Of a stretch of 21,756 nucleotides of DNA, positions 1 through 8,259 are shown one piece after another; position 1 is the first letter of the stretch; every line of letters begins with the position of its first letter. The DNA comes from an uncultured Ruminococcus sp. (GTDB lineage Bacteria > Bacillota_A > Clostridia > Oscillospirales > Ruminococcaceae). The notes under the pieces are model-generated. The model was not told the DNA's origin, made no database searches, and was given only the letters and a program-made list of their open reading frames with translations. Made by a program: the position numbers and the translations under genes. The DNA lies in assembly GCA_946629405.1 (NCBI GenBank), contig CAMOXW010000049.1:1-21756 (forward strand). The letters are read 5' to 3'.

Positions 1-354
1 GCTGTTATAGCCGAAGATAAGGATATGCTCACAGTTTTTGCTGCTCCGGAAACCGATTATGAGCCTCAGCAAACGTTCGAGGAATTTGTACATGAAGGAG
101 ATCGTGCAGTATGGCGCAGTAAATACCGCTATACAATAGGCATAGCCGACAGACCTGTTCAGGATATTAGGATCGTTGTTTATGAATGCCACAACGTCCT
201 TGATAGTTATCGTAGCCTTGAAGCCGAAGGCGTTTATACCATTCTGCAGGACAAGCAGGACCTTGAAGAAGGGCTTGTAGCTGCTGTAATACAGCGCTCC
301 CTGCACTGCTGCTATCATGAACGATGTGACAGCAAGCAGGAAAAGCAGCCGTGA
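1..354 (+). CDS. 3' end of an unrecognised protein-coding gene
   Basis: The frame is open from the first base of the window, so the real start lies upstream; the ATG at 25 has no Shine-Dalgarno site and is internal. The visible 117 residues end at TGA 352-354. The chain is mixed in charge and soluble-looking, with no membrane segment or signal peptide. It has an early acidic stretch, a central basic patch (WRSKYRYTIG), a beta-strand-like IRIVVYECHNV and a C-terminal helix ending in Cys/His-rich residues (LHCCYHERC). The CC and HERC residues hint at metal binding, but the spacing fits no zinc motif I know. I do not recognise the family. The gene converges on the TIR gene, with only 25 bases between the two stop codons. 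Confidence 0.6.
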   Translation, partial: AVIAEDKDMLTVFAAPETDYEPQQTFEEFVHEGDRAVWRSKYRYTIGIADRPVQDIRIVVYECHNVLDSYRSLEAEGVYTILQDKQDLEEGLVAAVIQRSLHCCYHERCDSKQEKQP

Positions 355-366
355 TGTTCGGTTTTT
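347..366 (+). terminator. Weak intrinsic terminator after the partial gene
   Basis: AGCCG (347-351) can pair with CGGTT (359-363) around a 7-base loop, followed by a T-rich tract (TTTTTCTT). The stem is only five pairs with one wobble and overlaps the stop codon, so this is a weak candidate between convergent genes. Confidence 0.3.
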
Positions 367-379
367 CTTATTGTTCATA

Positions 380-3300
380 TCAGTCCTCCGCGCCTGTGCC
401 GAGATCGTCAAGATAGCTTCTTGCAGCACTTATGAGCTGATCTGTGGTATAGACCGGGAAGAATCCGGCAGTTCCGTTCCATTCCGTCTGAGTGTAGACC
501 ACTGGGCGCTGAGCCGGAGCAGCAGCAAATTCGCTGATAAGATAACGCACCTTGAATTCGTCTGTATCAATCAGCCATGCGAGGGAGCCGTTCCATATGA
601 AGAAACGTTCGCCTTCAGCAGCACTGTCCTGGGCATTGAGAAGCTCTGCGGAGGCTCCGTCAGCCTCGGAAATACTTGTACCGCTGGTGCCGGCGGGATA
701 ATCGAGGGGGATAGTCCTGCCGGTAAGACCGCTGCTGTCGGCTTCATAGAGGACCTGATCCCTGCAAAGCACAGCGAAGTGTTCATCGTCTGTCGCACAG
801 GCAGAAACAGGCTCCTGATTAGTACCGGTGAGCTTTATATCAGCCGTTAAACCGCCGTCCTGAGCGTCAATAAGGAGAACTCTCCTGTCACTGAGCATAA
901 CGCCGAGCGTCGTTTCGTTCTGCCAGAAAATGCGGTAAACGTCAGCACTTGTCTGAACGTCCGAGGTAACAAGAGAGCCGTCTGTGAGGTCACATATCTC
1001 AAAAGCAAGTGAGCCGTCCTTATGTTTTGCATATACTGCTGTTTTGTCACCGTTCACTGCAAAGCTTCTGCTCTGAAGTTCCATGTCGTCAGTCCGGAGG
1101 CCTGTAACGCTGCCGTCAGCTGAGATCCTGACAACATTCTTTCCGCCGAGCGTGAGCATATATACAGCATTGCCCGAGGGTAGAAGTCTTGCCGATGAAA
1201 GCTCAAAGTCAGAAGCGCCGTCAACATCATAAATACTTCCGTCAGAAGTATTTATGATGACGAATTTCTTTCTGAACGAGCTGTCGTAAACCGCAGCAGC
1301 GATCCTGTCATTCCCGATGAATGCAGCCGCAGTGATGTTAAAGCCGCTGAGTTCATCTATAGCTGAAAATTCAGCCTTGTCAGCGTTGTAGATATAGTTC
1401 TGAGCAATACTTTCTGAGCCTTCCTCACCGGATCTCAGGACACTGATGAGGGCGGTGCTGCCGTCGTCTGACACAGCACATATCTTCCGGTCGAAGCATT
1501 CATCATCGGGCGAGACACCGGTATAGCTGCTGTTCTGGGCAGTATACTGTATATATGCGGTATTTGCGAACTCTCCCGCGGTCACATATTTGCACCTGCT
1601 GTAGCTGCAAAGCGAAAGGGTAGTGCTGAACTCCTGTACGCGGTAAGCAGTGATCTTCGGAGAGCTTCCGGTGTATGATCCGACGTTTATAACGTACTCA
1701 GCTCCGTCAGCTACAGTGAACATTATGAGGCCGTTACTGCTGAACGAGGCGTCAACTACAGGGCTGTCGAAGGCTACAGTTTTTATTGTTCTTCCGGAGC
1801 TGTAGTCGATGAGAGTAAATGAAAGCTTGCTGACGATCGCAAGAACATCATTTTCCGAGCCGACCTGTTCGCCGCTGAACAGGAAAAGCTTATCCTCAGA
1901 GCTTGATCTGACATTCATTGAAGCTTTCCAGAGTGGTTCACCGAGCTCAGTCCCGAAGCGGTAAACGGTAGTTCCGGATTTAGCGGCATTGCTGTCACTG
2001 ACGGTGAAAACTATATTCCCGCCGAGGAGCACGGTATTGACCGTTCTGATAGCGCCTTCCTGACGAGCAGGAAGCTCAGACTTATACTTCAGGACTGCCT
2101 TGTGATCCTTTATCTCATAAGCACCGAGAGTTTCGTTATTCTCGCCGGGGAATATGTCGTTCTTGTAAGCATAGATAAGGCCTCCGGAAAATGCCTGTAT
2201 CTCGACGCCGGCAGTGTAGTTCATAGCCTTTCCTGCAATATCGGTAACATCGGCATAGTCGATGATGCTGCCGGTTTCGCGGTCGATGACCTCGAGGATG
2301 ACTTCTGAACCGGCGATCGTGCTGCTGCCTGCGATCTCATGCTTGCTGTTGTAAAGCCGGAGGATATATTTATCGCATGGTATCACATCAAGGACAGAAT
2401 ATGAATCATCATTTGCCTCAGCTTTCCAGATGATATCGCCGGTCGCGCCGTCGAGCCTCCAGACAGCTCCGTCCGAATTGGAAATATAGACATCTCCTCC
2501 GGTACCTGGTTCGCTGTCGGTAAGGCTGTGGGCATAGTTGAGGTAGATCGCCTCGAATATATTGCCGGTGAGGTAGCTGTACTTACCAGGTACGCCCATG
2601 TTCTTGAGAATAGTGCCGGTTTTGTCTGTATCGGATTCGATGATCGCCCTGAGGTTATTTGTTCTGTCATTTGAGACAGAAGCAAACTCGCTGTCGGAGG
2701 GAGTGATCTTCTTTATGAGCTTTCCGTTCTCGGCATTCCAGAAGTAGATTCCGGAGGCGTCCTCGGAAACTACAGATTTTCCGTTGCCCATGAAGGAAAG
2801 CTGTTTTACAGCAGACTCATGTCTGAGAGCAAGCCGCGGAACTATCCTTTCAGGCTCGAACATACCCATTTCACGCGAAAGAGCATATTCTGCCTCCGGG
2901 ATAACGGGCTTATCCTCGCCCTCAGAAGGGAGTGCTGCGAGAGCCTTGCTTATAGCAGGGATGAGGTCATTATTGCTGAAGAGGACCTCGGATTCCGCGG
3001 CAAGATGTCCCGAATTTTCGACGAGAAGATCTTTGTACTGCTGCTGGATCTGTGCGTACTGATCCTCGATCTTGTCATACTGATCCTCTATCTTTTTATT
3101 CTTGTCCTTGATCTCGCTGTTCTTTTTGCTGATAGTAACTGCGGAGACCGCGCTTATTACCGTAATTACTGAAAGTACGGCAAATGCAGAGCCGAATATT
3201 CTCATTCTCCGCTGAGCCTCACGGCGTTTTTCACGCTGGTAGAGGTCATTGAAGTCACAGCCTATAAGAGGCGCAGCGATGCGGAGGTACTCGGTATTCA

Positions 3301-3787
3301 GCCTTTTCATGGACTCCTTAAGGGAATCGGCCTTGATATTCGCGGCAAGAGGCTCGACCTCGACCTTAACTTTATGTTCGGTGCCGTCTTCGTCAGTAGT
3401 TACGACCTCGTTGAAGCGAAGCTGTTCCGGGAAAGCCTTATCAGGCTCGCCGTTTACGAGGAGGGTTATAATATTTTTATTGGTATCATCGTGGAGCTCG
3501 CGGAATCGTGTGAGCTCCTGGAGGCACCATTTTGATTTGTTATAATCGGGGGAGCAGATAACAATCAGGAATTCTGAGTCATCTATAGCGTTTCTGATAT
3601 CTTCACTCAGATCGCTGCTGGACTGCAATTCTGAAACATCGCGGAAAATGCGCCAGTGTTCCTTCTGACTGCTGAGGCTTTTAGGTGGCTTATAGCTTTC
3701 AAGAAGCTTTTGAAGCTTTTCCGCGGCCTGCATATCAGGTTCGAGGTGGCGGTAGCTTATGAACGCCTTGTACTTGTATTCTTTCAA
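380..3787 (-). CDS. Membrane TIR-domain protein with coiled coil and C-terminal beta-propeller
   Basis: About 1,135 residues. Residues 5-140 form a TIR domain: the first-strand motif AFISYRH is at 8-14, and SKWCLQEL carries the glutamate (E91) that is catalytic in NAD-cleaving TIRs. A basic stretch (QREKRREAQRRMR) precedes one membrane helix at about 197-219. A coiled coil follows (about 222-260, with IEDQY repeated). Then comes an 'ALAALP...EAEYAL' helix typical of TIR/STAND-propeller proteins, and from about 310 to the end many blades of the form FWNAENGKLI, WRLDGATGDI, EVIDRETGSI. The positive-inside rule puts the TIR in the cytoplasm and the propeller outside. The longest frame starts at GTG 3796, but the GAGG at 3800-3797 abuts that GTG and sits nine bases before TTG 3787, so TTG 3787 is preferred. 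This layout is common in Clostridia as I recall it. Its role (defence, NAD signalling) is unproven, and no second Thoeris or CBASS gene is next to it. Confidence 0.85.
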   Translation of the reverse strand: MKEYKYKAFISYRHLEPDMQAAEKLQKLLESYKPPKSLSSQKEHWRIFRDVSELQSSSDLSEDIRNAIDDSEFLIVICSPDYNKSKWCLQELTRFRELHDDTNKNIITLLVNGEPDKAFPEQLRFNEVVTTDEDGTEHKVKVEVEPLAANIKADSLKESMKRLNTEYLRIAAPLIGCDFNDLYQREKRREAQRRMRIFGSAFAVLSVITVISAVSAVTISKKNSEIKDKNKKIEDQYDKIEDQYAQIQQQYKDLLVENSGHLAAESEVLFSNNDLIPAISKALAALPSEGEDKPVIPEAEYALSREMGMFEPERIVPRLALRHESAVKQLSFMGNGKSVVSEDASGIYFWNAENGKLIKKITPSDSEFASVSNDRTNNLRAIIESDTDKTGTILKNMGVPGKYSYLTGNIFEAIYLNYAHSLTDSEPGTGGDVYISNSDGAVWRLDGATGDIIWKAEANDDSYSVLDVIPCDKYILRLYNSKHEIAGSSTIAGSEVILEVIDRETGSIIDYADVTDIAGKAMNYTAGVEIQAFSGGLIYAYKNDIFPGENNETLGAYEIKDHKAVLKYKSELPARQEGAIRTVNTVLLGGNIVFTVSDSNAAKSGTTVYRFGTELGEPLWKASMNVRSSSEDKLFLFSGEQVGSENDVLAIVSKLSFTLIDYSSGRTIKTVAFDSPVVDASFSSNGLIMFTVADGAEYVINVGSYTGSSPKITAYRVQEFSTTLSLCSYSRCKYVTAGEFANTAYIQYTAQNSSYTGVSPDDECFDRKICAVSDDGSTALISVLRSGEEGSESIAQNYIYNADKAEFSAIDELSGFNITAAAFIGNDRIAAAVYDSSFRKKFVIINTSDGSIYDVDGASDFELSSARLLPSGNAVYMLTLGGKNVVRISADGSVTGLRTDDMELQSRSFAVNGDKTAVYAKHKDGSLAFEICDLTDGSLVTSDVQTSADVYRIFWQNETTLGVMLSDRRVLLIDAQDGGLTADIKLTGTNQEPVSACATDDEHFAVLCRDQVLYEADSSGLTGRTIPLDYPAGTSGTSISEADGASAELLNAQDSAAEGERFFIWNGSLAWLIDTDEFKVRYLISEFAAAPAQRPVVYTQTEWNGTAGFFPVYTTDQLISAARSYLDDLGTGAED

Positions 3788-3810
3788 ATTCAACACCCTC
3801 TATATCATGA

Positions 3811-3847
3811 TAAAAAACGGCAGAACAGCTTTTTAGCCGTCTGCCGT
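3811..3847 (-). terminator. Strong intrinsic terminator in the leader of the TIR gene
   Basis: On the minus strand, ACGGCAGA (3847-3840) pairs with TCTGCCGT (3824-3817). Inside it, CGGCT pairs with AGCTG (one wobble) around an AAAA loop, and one T is bulged. Six Us follow (3816-3811). It would end transcripts from the ABC operon, but it also lies between the TIR promoter (3870-3898) and the TIR Shine-Dalgarno site (3800-3797). Transcripts starting at that promoter must therefore read through it. Confidence 0.85.
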
Positions 3848-3869
3848 ATGTGCACTCGGCACAATACAA

Positions 3870-3898
3870 ATTATATCATGTATTATACATATTGTCAA
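3870..3898 (-). promoter_or_regulatory. Perfect SigA-type promoter for the TIR gene
   Basis: On the minus strand, TTGACA (3898-3893), a 17-base spacer (3892-3876) and TATAAT (3875-3870) match the consensus exactly. The start point would be near 3865-3862, giving a leader of about 75 bases before TTG 3787. The -35 begins only ten bases after the stop codon of the upstream permease gene. Confidence 0.85.
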
Positions 3899-3907
3899 GG
3901 ATAGCCT

Positions 3908-6496
3908 TTAAATATTTTCATTTTTCAGAGCGTCTATAGGATTATCCTTTTTTATTTTGCTCATAGAGTAGAGCATAGCTGCGAAAACTACCGCAAATAC
4001 GCTGAATACTGCGATGCCGACTGACAGCCACGGCAGGTGGAAGCTTATTGCGAAAACATCGCACTCCACGCGGTAAATCACATAGGAAAGCAGTACAGAT
4101 ACCGGGAATCCGAACATCAGCGCTCTCAGACCGTAGAGAAGGCACTCATAGTTCATCATCCTGTTGATGCTTTTGTCAGACATTCCGACTGAGCGGAGCA
4201 TAGCGAATTCCCTTCGGCGGAGGTTGACGTTGGTGGTGATGGTATTGAACACGTTTGCGGCTGAGATGAGTGATATCAGCACGATGAAGCCGTAGGAGAA
4301 GACCTTGACTATCATAACGACACTGCGTGCAGCCTCTACATCCTCAGCGTGGTCCTCAATAGCGGTATAACCCGTGGTGTCGTTTTCTTCGAGAAGGTGT
4401 TTCAGTTCGTTGAAGCTCGTCCTGTGGTCAGAGGACATTACTGAGAAAACAAAGTAGGAGTTTCTTTGGATGGATCTCTCAGGGAGTATCCTTTCAGCCG
4501 CACTGCAGGGGTATATCAGTATCAGCGACAGATCGGAATATGCGTAATACGGCGGAGAGCTGATTACCGCGCCGATATTGAATTCCGCCTTCTTGGTCAC
4601 ATCCTTTTTCGGTATCTCGGTATAATTATCCCCTGACTCGTCAGTAGGGATCCTGATCGTGTCATACATTTCATACCACGCGGTATCATCATCGACAGGC
4701 GGGTCTATAATTGTGGTATAGCCTTCAGCTTCGTTGACGCTCAGTACGTCGAGATTGACGTATTCCTCCTCGATGGAGTCATAGTATTTCTTGCAGTCAC
4801 TTGCAACAGCGAGGGGAGCGTCTGGGTCCATGAATTTACTCTCGCTAAGACCGTTCTTTTTAAGCAGCGTTCTGAATTCATCATCGTTTACAAAAACAGC
4901 ATAGAATGGTATCGAATGTGTGCTGTCTTCAGAGGGCTCGAATCTTTTCATTGCATCTGCGGTCAGACAAGAGTCGTCAATAACTATAACGTCGGAGTAT
5001 ACTTTCGCGTAAGCTGCTTTAGTGACATTTTTAGTGTCCTTGACGATATCAAGGAACTCGTCCGGAGTATTACCGCTGAGTTCGTTCTCTCTGGTCATGA
5101 AGCTGATATCGCAGCCGCTTCCGTCGTATTCATATTCAGCCGCTTCGACGAGGTACATAGTGAAGGATGAAGCTGAAATAAACAGCACAACGCTCATGAA
5201 CAGGCTCATTATAGTTGCCCGTCGGCGTTTTTTGTTGCACCTGAAATGCTTTGAAGCCATAATTCCGGGCAGTCCGAAGAGCTTTGCAGTGATACGCGGA
5301 GTACGTCTGAGGCTGCGGGTATTTCTGATATCCTTGTTCTGGCGTATCGCATCTATAGCGGAGAGCTTTGTAGCGATCTCAGCCGGTCCCCATGCGGATA
5401 CAAGAACTATAGCCACAGTCATTATAACGGCGGCAATAAGAGCTGCCGGAGTGACCTTCAGGGTTATACTGAACGGTACATGCATGAGAGAGGCAAAGTT
5501 GCTGCCGATTATTCTGAAAGTAACGCTCATACCGGCAAGTCCGAGTATAAGCCCGAGAGGTATAGCTATAGCGCTTATCACAAGTGCCTCGAATATTACC
5601 ATTCTGCGGAGCTGTTTCTTTGTTGCGCCGACAGACGACAGCAAACCGAACTGTTTTGTGCGCTCGGATATGGATATCGAGAAGGCGTTGTGGATGAGTC
5701 CGTATGCTCCGAAAGCGATAAGTCCTATGACGATGAGCGCGATAGTCATCAGAACAACAAGTACATCAGCATGGATGGTAGCTCCGTAGAACATCAGAAG
5801 CTCATCATTTGTTTCGCCCTTAATTTTATGGTCGCTCATGAGGTCATAAACGTCGGAGGGGTCCTTCATTCTGAACCATGAATTATACTCGCTGAAGGTC
5901 TCACCGGGGTCGATACCTGTAAGCATTGCAGCGGAACCAAAATTATCCTCGGAAAGTATACCGACGATCGTATAAGCTTTTTTCTCGCCTGTTTCAGTGA
6001 GACGTCCGTTTTCAATGGAGCTGTCGGGAGTAGCGGGGTAAAACTCCGCCTCTGAACCGAGAGAGAGCCCCTTAAATAGCCTTGACACTGAGCTGCTGAC
6101 AACGAGCTCATGGCTGTTTTCCGGAAGTCTTCCGCTTTCGAGCCTTAATGACATCATTTCGACGAAATTATCCGACACCGGAAGAATAACCTGATTGTAG
6201 GTCTTTCCGCTGCTGTCACGGTATTCAGAGATTGTATGCATGGCGGTATAGCAGACCTCATCGACCTTGGGGGAGGATTCTATCTCCTCAAGCTGGGTTT
6301 TGTTAATCCATGCTGAGCCGTGCCAGTTGCCATCCTGGTATATGAGGCATTTTTTTCCGTAGTCAAGCATACTTGCCGCTGCGGAGGTGACCGCACATAT
6401 AAGGGCTGTAGAGAGCATGATGCCGATAATAGTGATAATGGTGCGGATGCGGTTTTTTCTGAGAGACTGCATCGTTACCCTGTTAAGTATATTCAT
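3908..6496 (-). CDS. ABC transporter permease, FtsX/MacB type, duplicated
   Basis: 862 residues with two copies of the FtsX-type unit (one helix, a large extracytoplasmic domain, then three helices). Membrane segments are near 17-42, about 240-268, 297-322, 347-370, 425-450, 730-755, 785-808 and 822-847. The conserved FtsX-family phrases are present: 'ERTKQFGLLSSVGATKKQ' after helix 2 and 'RRREFAMLRSVGMSDKSI' after helix 6, which is where the ATPase couples. The two outer domains (about 200 and 280 residues) are large and rich in Asp/Glu and Tyr. The start ATG overlaps the ATPase stop by ATGA. Genes of this type next to a kinase/regulator pair usually export or remove cell-wall-active peptides. 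The eight-helix layout differs from classical BceB (ten helices, one large loop) and is closer to LolC/MacB-like permeases. Substrate unknown. Confidence 0.9.
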   Translation of the reverse strand: MNILNRVTMQSLRKNRIRTIITIIGIMLSTALICAVTSAAASMLDYGKKCLIYQDGNWHGSAWINKTQLEEIESSPKVDEVCYTAMHTISEYRDSSGKTYNQVILPVSDNFVEMMSLRLESGRLPENSHELVVSSSVSRLFKGLSLGSEAEFYPATPDSSIENGRLTETGEKKAYTIVGILSEDNFGSAAMLTGIDPGETFSEYNSWFRMKDPSDVYDLMSDHKIKGETNDELLMFYGATIHADVLVVLMTIALIVIGLIAFGAYGLIHNAFSISISERTKQFGLLSSVGATKKQLRRMVIFEALVISAIAIPLGLILGLAGMSVTFRIIGSNFASLMHVPFSITLKVTPAALIAAVIMTVAIVLVSAWGPAEIATKLSAIDAIRQNKDIRNTRSLRRTPRITAKLFGLPGIMASKHFRCNKKRRRATIMSLFMSVVLFISASSFTMYLVEAAEYEYDGSGCDISFMTRENELSGNTPDEFLDIVKDTKNVTKAAYAKVYSDVIVIDDSCLTADAMKRFEPSEDSTHSIPFYAVFVNDDEFRTLLKKNGLSESKFMDPDAPLAVASDCKKYYDSIEEEYVNLDVLSVNEAEGYTTIIDPPVDDDTAWYEMYDTIRIPTDESGDNYTEIPKKDVTKKAEFNIGAVISSPPYYAYSDLSLILIYPCSAAERILPERSIQRNSYFVFSVMSSDHRTSFNELKHLLEENDTTGYTAIEDHAEDVEAARSVVMIVKVFSYGFIVLISLISAANVFNTITTNVNLRRREFAMLRSVGMSDKSINRMMNYECLLYGLRALMFGFPVSVLLSYVIYRVECDVFAISFHLPWLSVGIAVFSVFAVVFAAMLYSMSKIKKDNPIDALKNENI

Positions 6497-7176
6497 TTTT
6501 TCAGCACCTCATCGCGGGTAATTGAGCCGTCCTCGACAGCGATAATGCGGTCAGCCTGCAAAGCGATATTCTCATCGTGAGTGATAACGATGAGCGTCTG
6601 GTCGTACTTTTGATTAGAGAGCTTGAGAAGATCCATGATCTCCTGACTGTTTTTGCGGTCGAGGTTACCGGTAGGCTCATCTGCGAGAACGACAGCGGGA
6701 GCGTTCATAAGAGCTCTGCCGATAGATACTCTCTGCTGCTGACCGCCTGAGAGCTCATTGGGGAGATGCTTCTCTCTGCCGTTGAGACCGAGAGTAGAGA
6801 TAAGTTCGCTGAGGCGCTCCTGGTTGACCTGCTGACCGTCCATAAGCACCGGCAGAGTGATATTTTCAGTAACATTGAGCACAGGAATGAGATTGTAGAA
6901 CTGGTAGATCAGTCCGACCTGTCTGCGGCGGAAAATGGCAAGCTTTTCAGCATTCTGAGCGTAGACATCCACCCCGTCCATGTAAACTTTTCCGGATGTA
7001 GGAGTATCTACTCCGCCGAGAATGTGCAGGAGAGTTGACTTTCCTGAGCCTGAAGGTCCGATTATCGCAATGAATTCGCCCTTATTTACCGAGAATGAAA
7101 CTCCGTTCAGTGCCCTGACCTCATTGTCTCCCTTTCCGTATATCTTAGTGATGTTTTCAACTCTCAATATTTCCAT
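6493..7176 (-). CDS. ABC transporter ATP-binding protein, MacB/LolD/BceA type
   Basis: 227 residues. All nucleotide-binding motifs are present: Walker A GPSGSGKST (40-48), a Q-loop in 'LIYQFYNLIPVLNV' (about 92), the signature LSGGQQQR (142-149), Walker B VVLADEPTGNLD (from 162) and the switch histidine in 'VITHDENIA'. The YQFYNLIPxLNVxEN phrase is typical of ATPases that drive FtsX-type permeases. The start ATG is eight bases downstream of AAAGGA. The stop overlaps the permease start by four bases, so the two are translationally coupled and should form one complex (two ATPases on one long permease). Confidence 0.95.
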   Translation of the reverse strand: MEILRVENITKIYGKGDNEVRALNGVSFSVNKGEFIAIIGPSGSGKSTLLHILGGVDTPTSGKVYMDGVDVYAQNAEKLAIFRRRQVGLIYQFYNLIPVLNVTENITLPVLMDGQQVNQERLSELISTLGLNGREKHLPNELSGGQQQRVSIGRALMNAPAVVLADEPTGNLDRKNSQEIMDLLKLSNQKYDQTLIVITHDENIALQADRIIAVEDGSITRDEVLKK

Positions 7177-7201
7177 ATCATCAGTCCTTTCTGGGTTTTC
7201 T

Positions 7202-7240
7202 GTATTAATAATAACCTTTCTGAATGACTGTACGGTGACT
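7202..7240 (-). promoter_or_regulatory. Possible response-regulator-controlled promoter before the ABC genes
   Basis: The 81-base gap between the kinase and the ATPase holds a direct repeat that reads AGTCA on the minus strand at 7240-7236 and 7229-7225, an 11-base period as bound by OmpR-family regulators. Eleven bases later comes a -10-like TATTAT (7213-7208), overlapping TATTAA. There is no good -35, which fits an activator-dependent promoter. A role for the regulator at 8927-8256 is inference. The five-base half-site makes chance a real possibility. Confidence 0.4.
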
Positions 7241-7257
7241 TTAAAATAACAATTATG

Positions 7258-8259
7258 TCACTTTCCGGTTGATTTGTAAAGTCTGACCGTGAACCTTGCA
7301 CCTCCGGAGCTTACGTTCTCAGCCTTGACAGTGCCGTTATGAGCGGATATTATCATTCGTGCGAGGGAAAGGCCTATGCCGAAGCTCTTTTCGCCGGAAT
7401 CGCTGCCCTTGTAGAATCTCTCAAAGATATGGGGAAGATCGTTGGCGGAGATGCCTCTGCCTGTGTCGCTTATGATGATCTCTGAGTATATAGTGTTTTC
7501 GGAGGCTGTTATTCTGATAGTACCTCCCTCAGGGGTATGCTCGGTGCAGTTTTTAATAATATTTCCGACTGCCTCGCACATCCACTGCATATCGCCGGTA
7601 AAGCTGCCATCAGCCTCGGTGATGAGCTGCTGACAGCGAAGCTCCATAGGTATGAGAAGCGGACGGCTTGCGTTATCTATAAGCTCGCTGAGAAGGCAGT
7701 TATCCTGTCTGAAGCCGATCGCACCGGCATCGAGTTTTGAGATCTTCAGCAGTACAGTTATGAGCTGGTCGATGCGGCTGAGAAGCTCCTGGAGCTCCTG
7801 AATGAGCTGCCTGCGGCGTTCATGGGAGGTATCCGGGCTGGTGAGCATGGTCAGGAGTATATTTATCGCAGTCAGAGGAGTGCGTATCTGGTGGGAGATA
7901 TCTGCAAGCGAGTCGGCAAGGTAAATCTTGTCGGCGTTAAGCCGCTGACTTTGCTCCCGGAGCCTTACGGTCATCTTGTATATCTCACTGCGAAGGAGCG
8001 AAAGCTCGCCCTCGGAGTTGCAGTCCGTGAGCAGCTCGTTGCTGCCGTGGAGGATAGCGTCTATCTCGGCGGAGATGTTGCTGATGCGCTTATAGTGAAA
8101 ATACGACGAGACAATATAGATGCTCATCATTGCCAGTCCGAGGATGAGGACAGCGAGTGAATATCCGCTTCCTTTCATGAAAAGTGCGGCGATTATCGTT
8201 ACAACCGTGAATAAAGCTAAAGTTACGGCAAAGTCAATGTTTCTGAGCAGCTTCATCAT
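7258..8259 (-). CDS. Intramembrane-sensing-type sensor histidine kinase
   Basis: 333 residues. Two membrane helices (about 9-28 and 33-54) are joined by only a few residues (MKGSGYS), so there is no extracellular sensor domain. This is the design of BceS-like kinases, which sense through their partner ABC permease. A short HAMP-like or linker helix follows. The phosphorylated histidine is H123 in DISHQIRTPL. The ATPase part has an N-box (NIIKNCTEHTPEGG), a G1 box (DTGRGI), an F-box (FERFYKG) and a G2 box (GIGLSLA). The start ATG overlaps the regulator's stop by ATGA, so the pair is coupled. The downstream ABC genes support a role in peptide-antibiotic or envelope-stress sensing, but the ligand is not known. 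Confidence 0.93.
   Translation of the reverse strand: MMKLLRNIDFAVTLALFTVVTIIAALFMKGSGYSLAVLILGLAMMSIYIVSSYFHYKRISNISAEIDAILHGSNELLTDCNSEGELSLLRSEIYKMTVRLREQSQRLNADKIYLADSLADISHQIRTPLTAINILLTMLTSPDTSHERRRQLIQELQELLSRIDQLITVLLKISKLDAGAIGFRQDNCLLSELIDNASRPLLIPMELRCQQLITEADGSFTGDMQWMCEAVGNIIKNCTEHTPEGGTIRITASENTIYSEIIISDTGRGISANDLPHIFERFYKGSDSGEKSFGIGLSLARMIISAHNGTVKAENVSSGGARFTVRLYKSTGK

Noticed and set aside
317..850. 177-residue open frame on the + strand
   Set aside because: It lies opposite the 3' end of the TIR gene, has no ribosome site, and the TIR frame has clear repeats there.
380..3898. Complete Thoeris or CBASS anti-phage operon around the TIR gene
   Set aside because: No ThsA, SIR2, SLOG, cyclase or STING-like partner is nearby. 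The TIR gene is a single transcription unit and the neighbours are an envelope-stress module and an unrelated partial gene.
5022..5789. 255-residue open frame on the + strand
   Set aside because: It is the antisense shadow of the FtsX permease helices, and no Shine-Dalgarno site precedes it.
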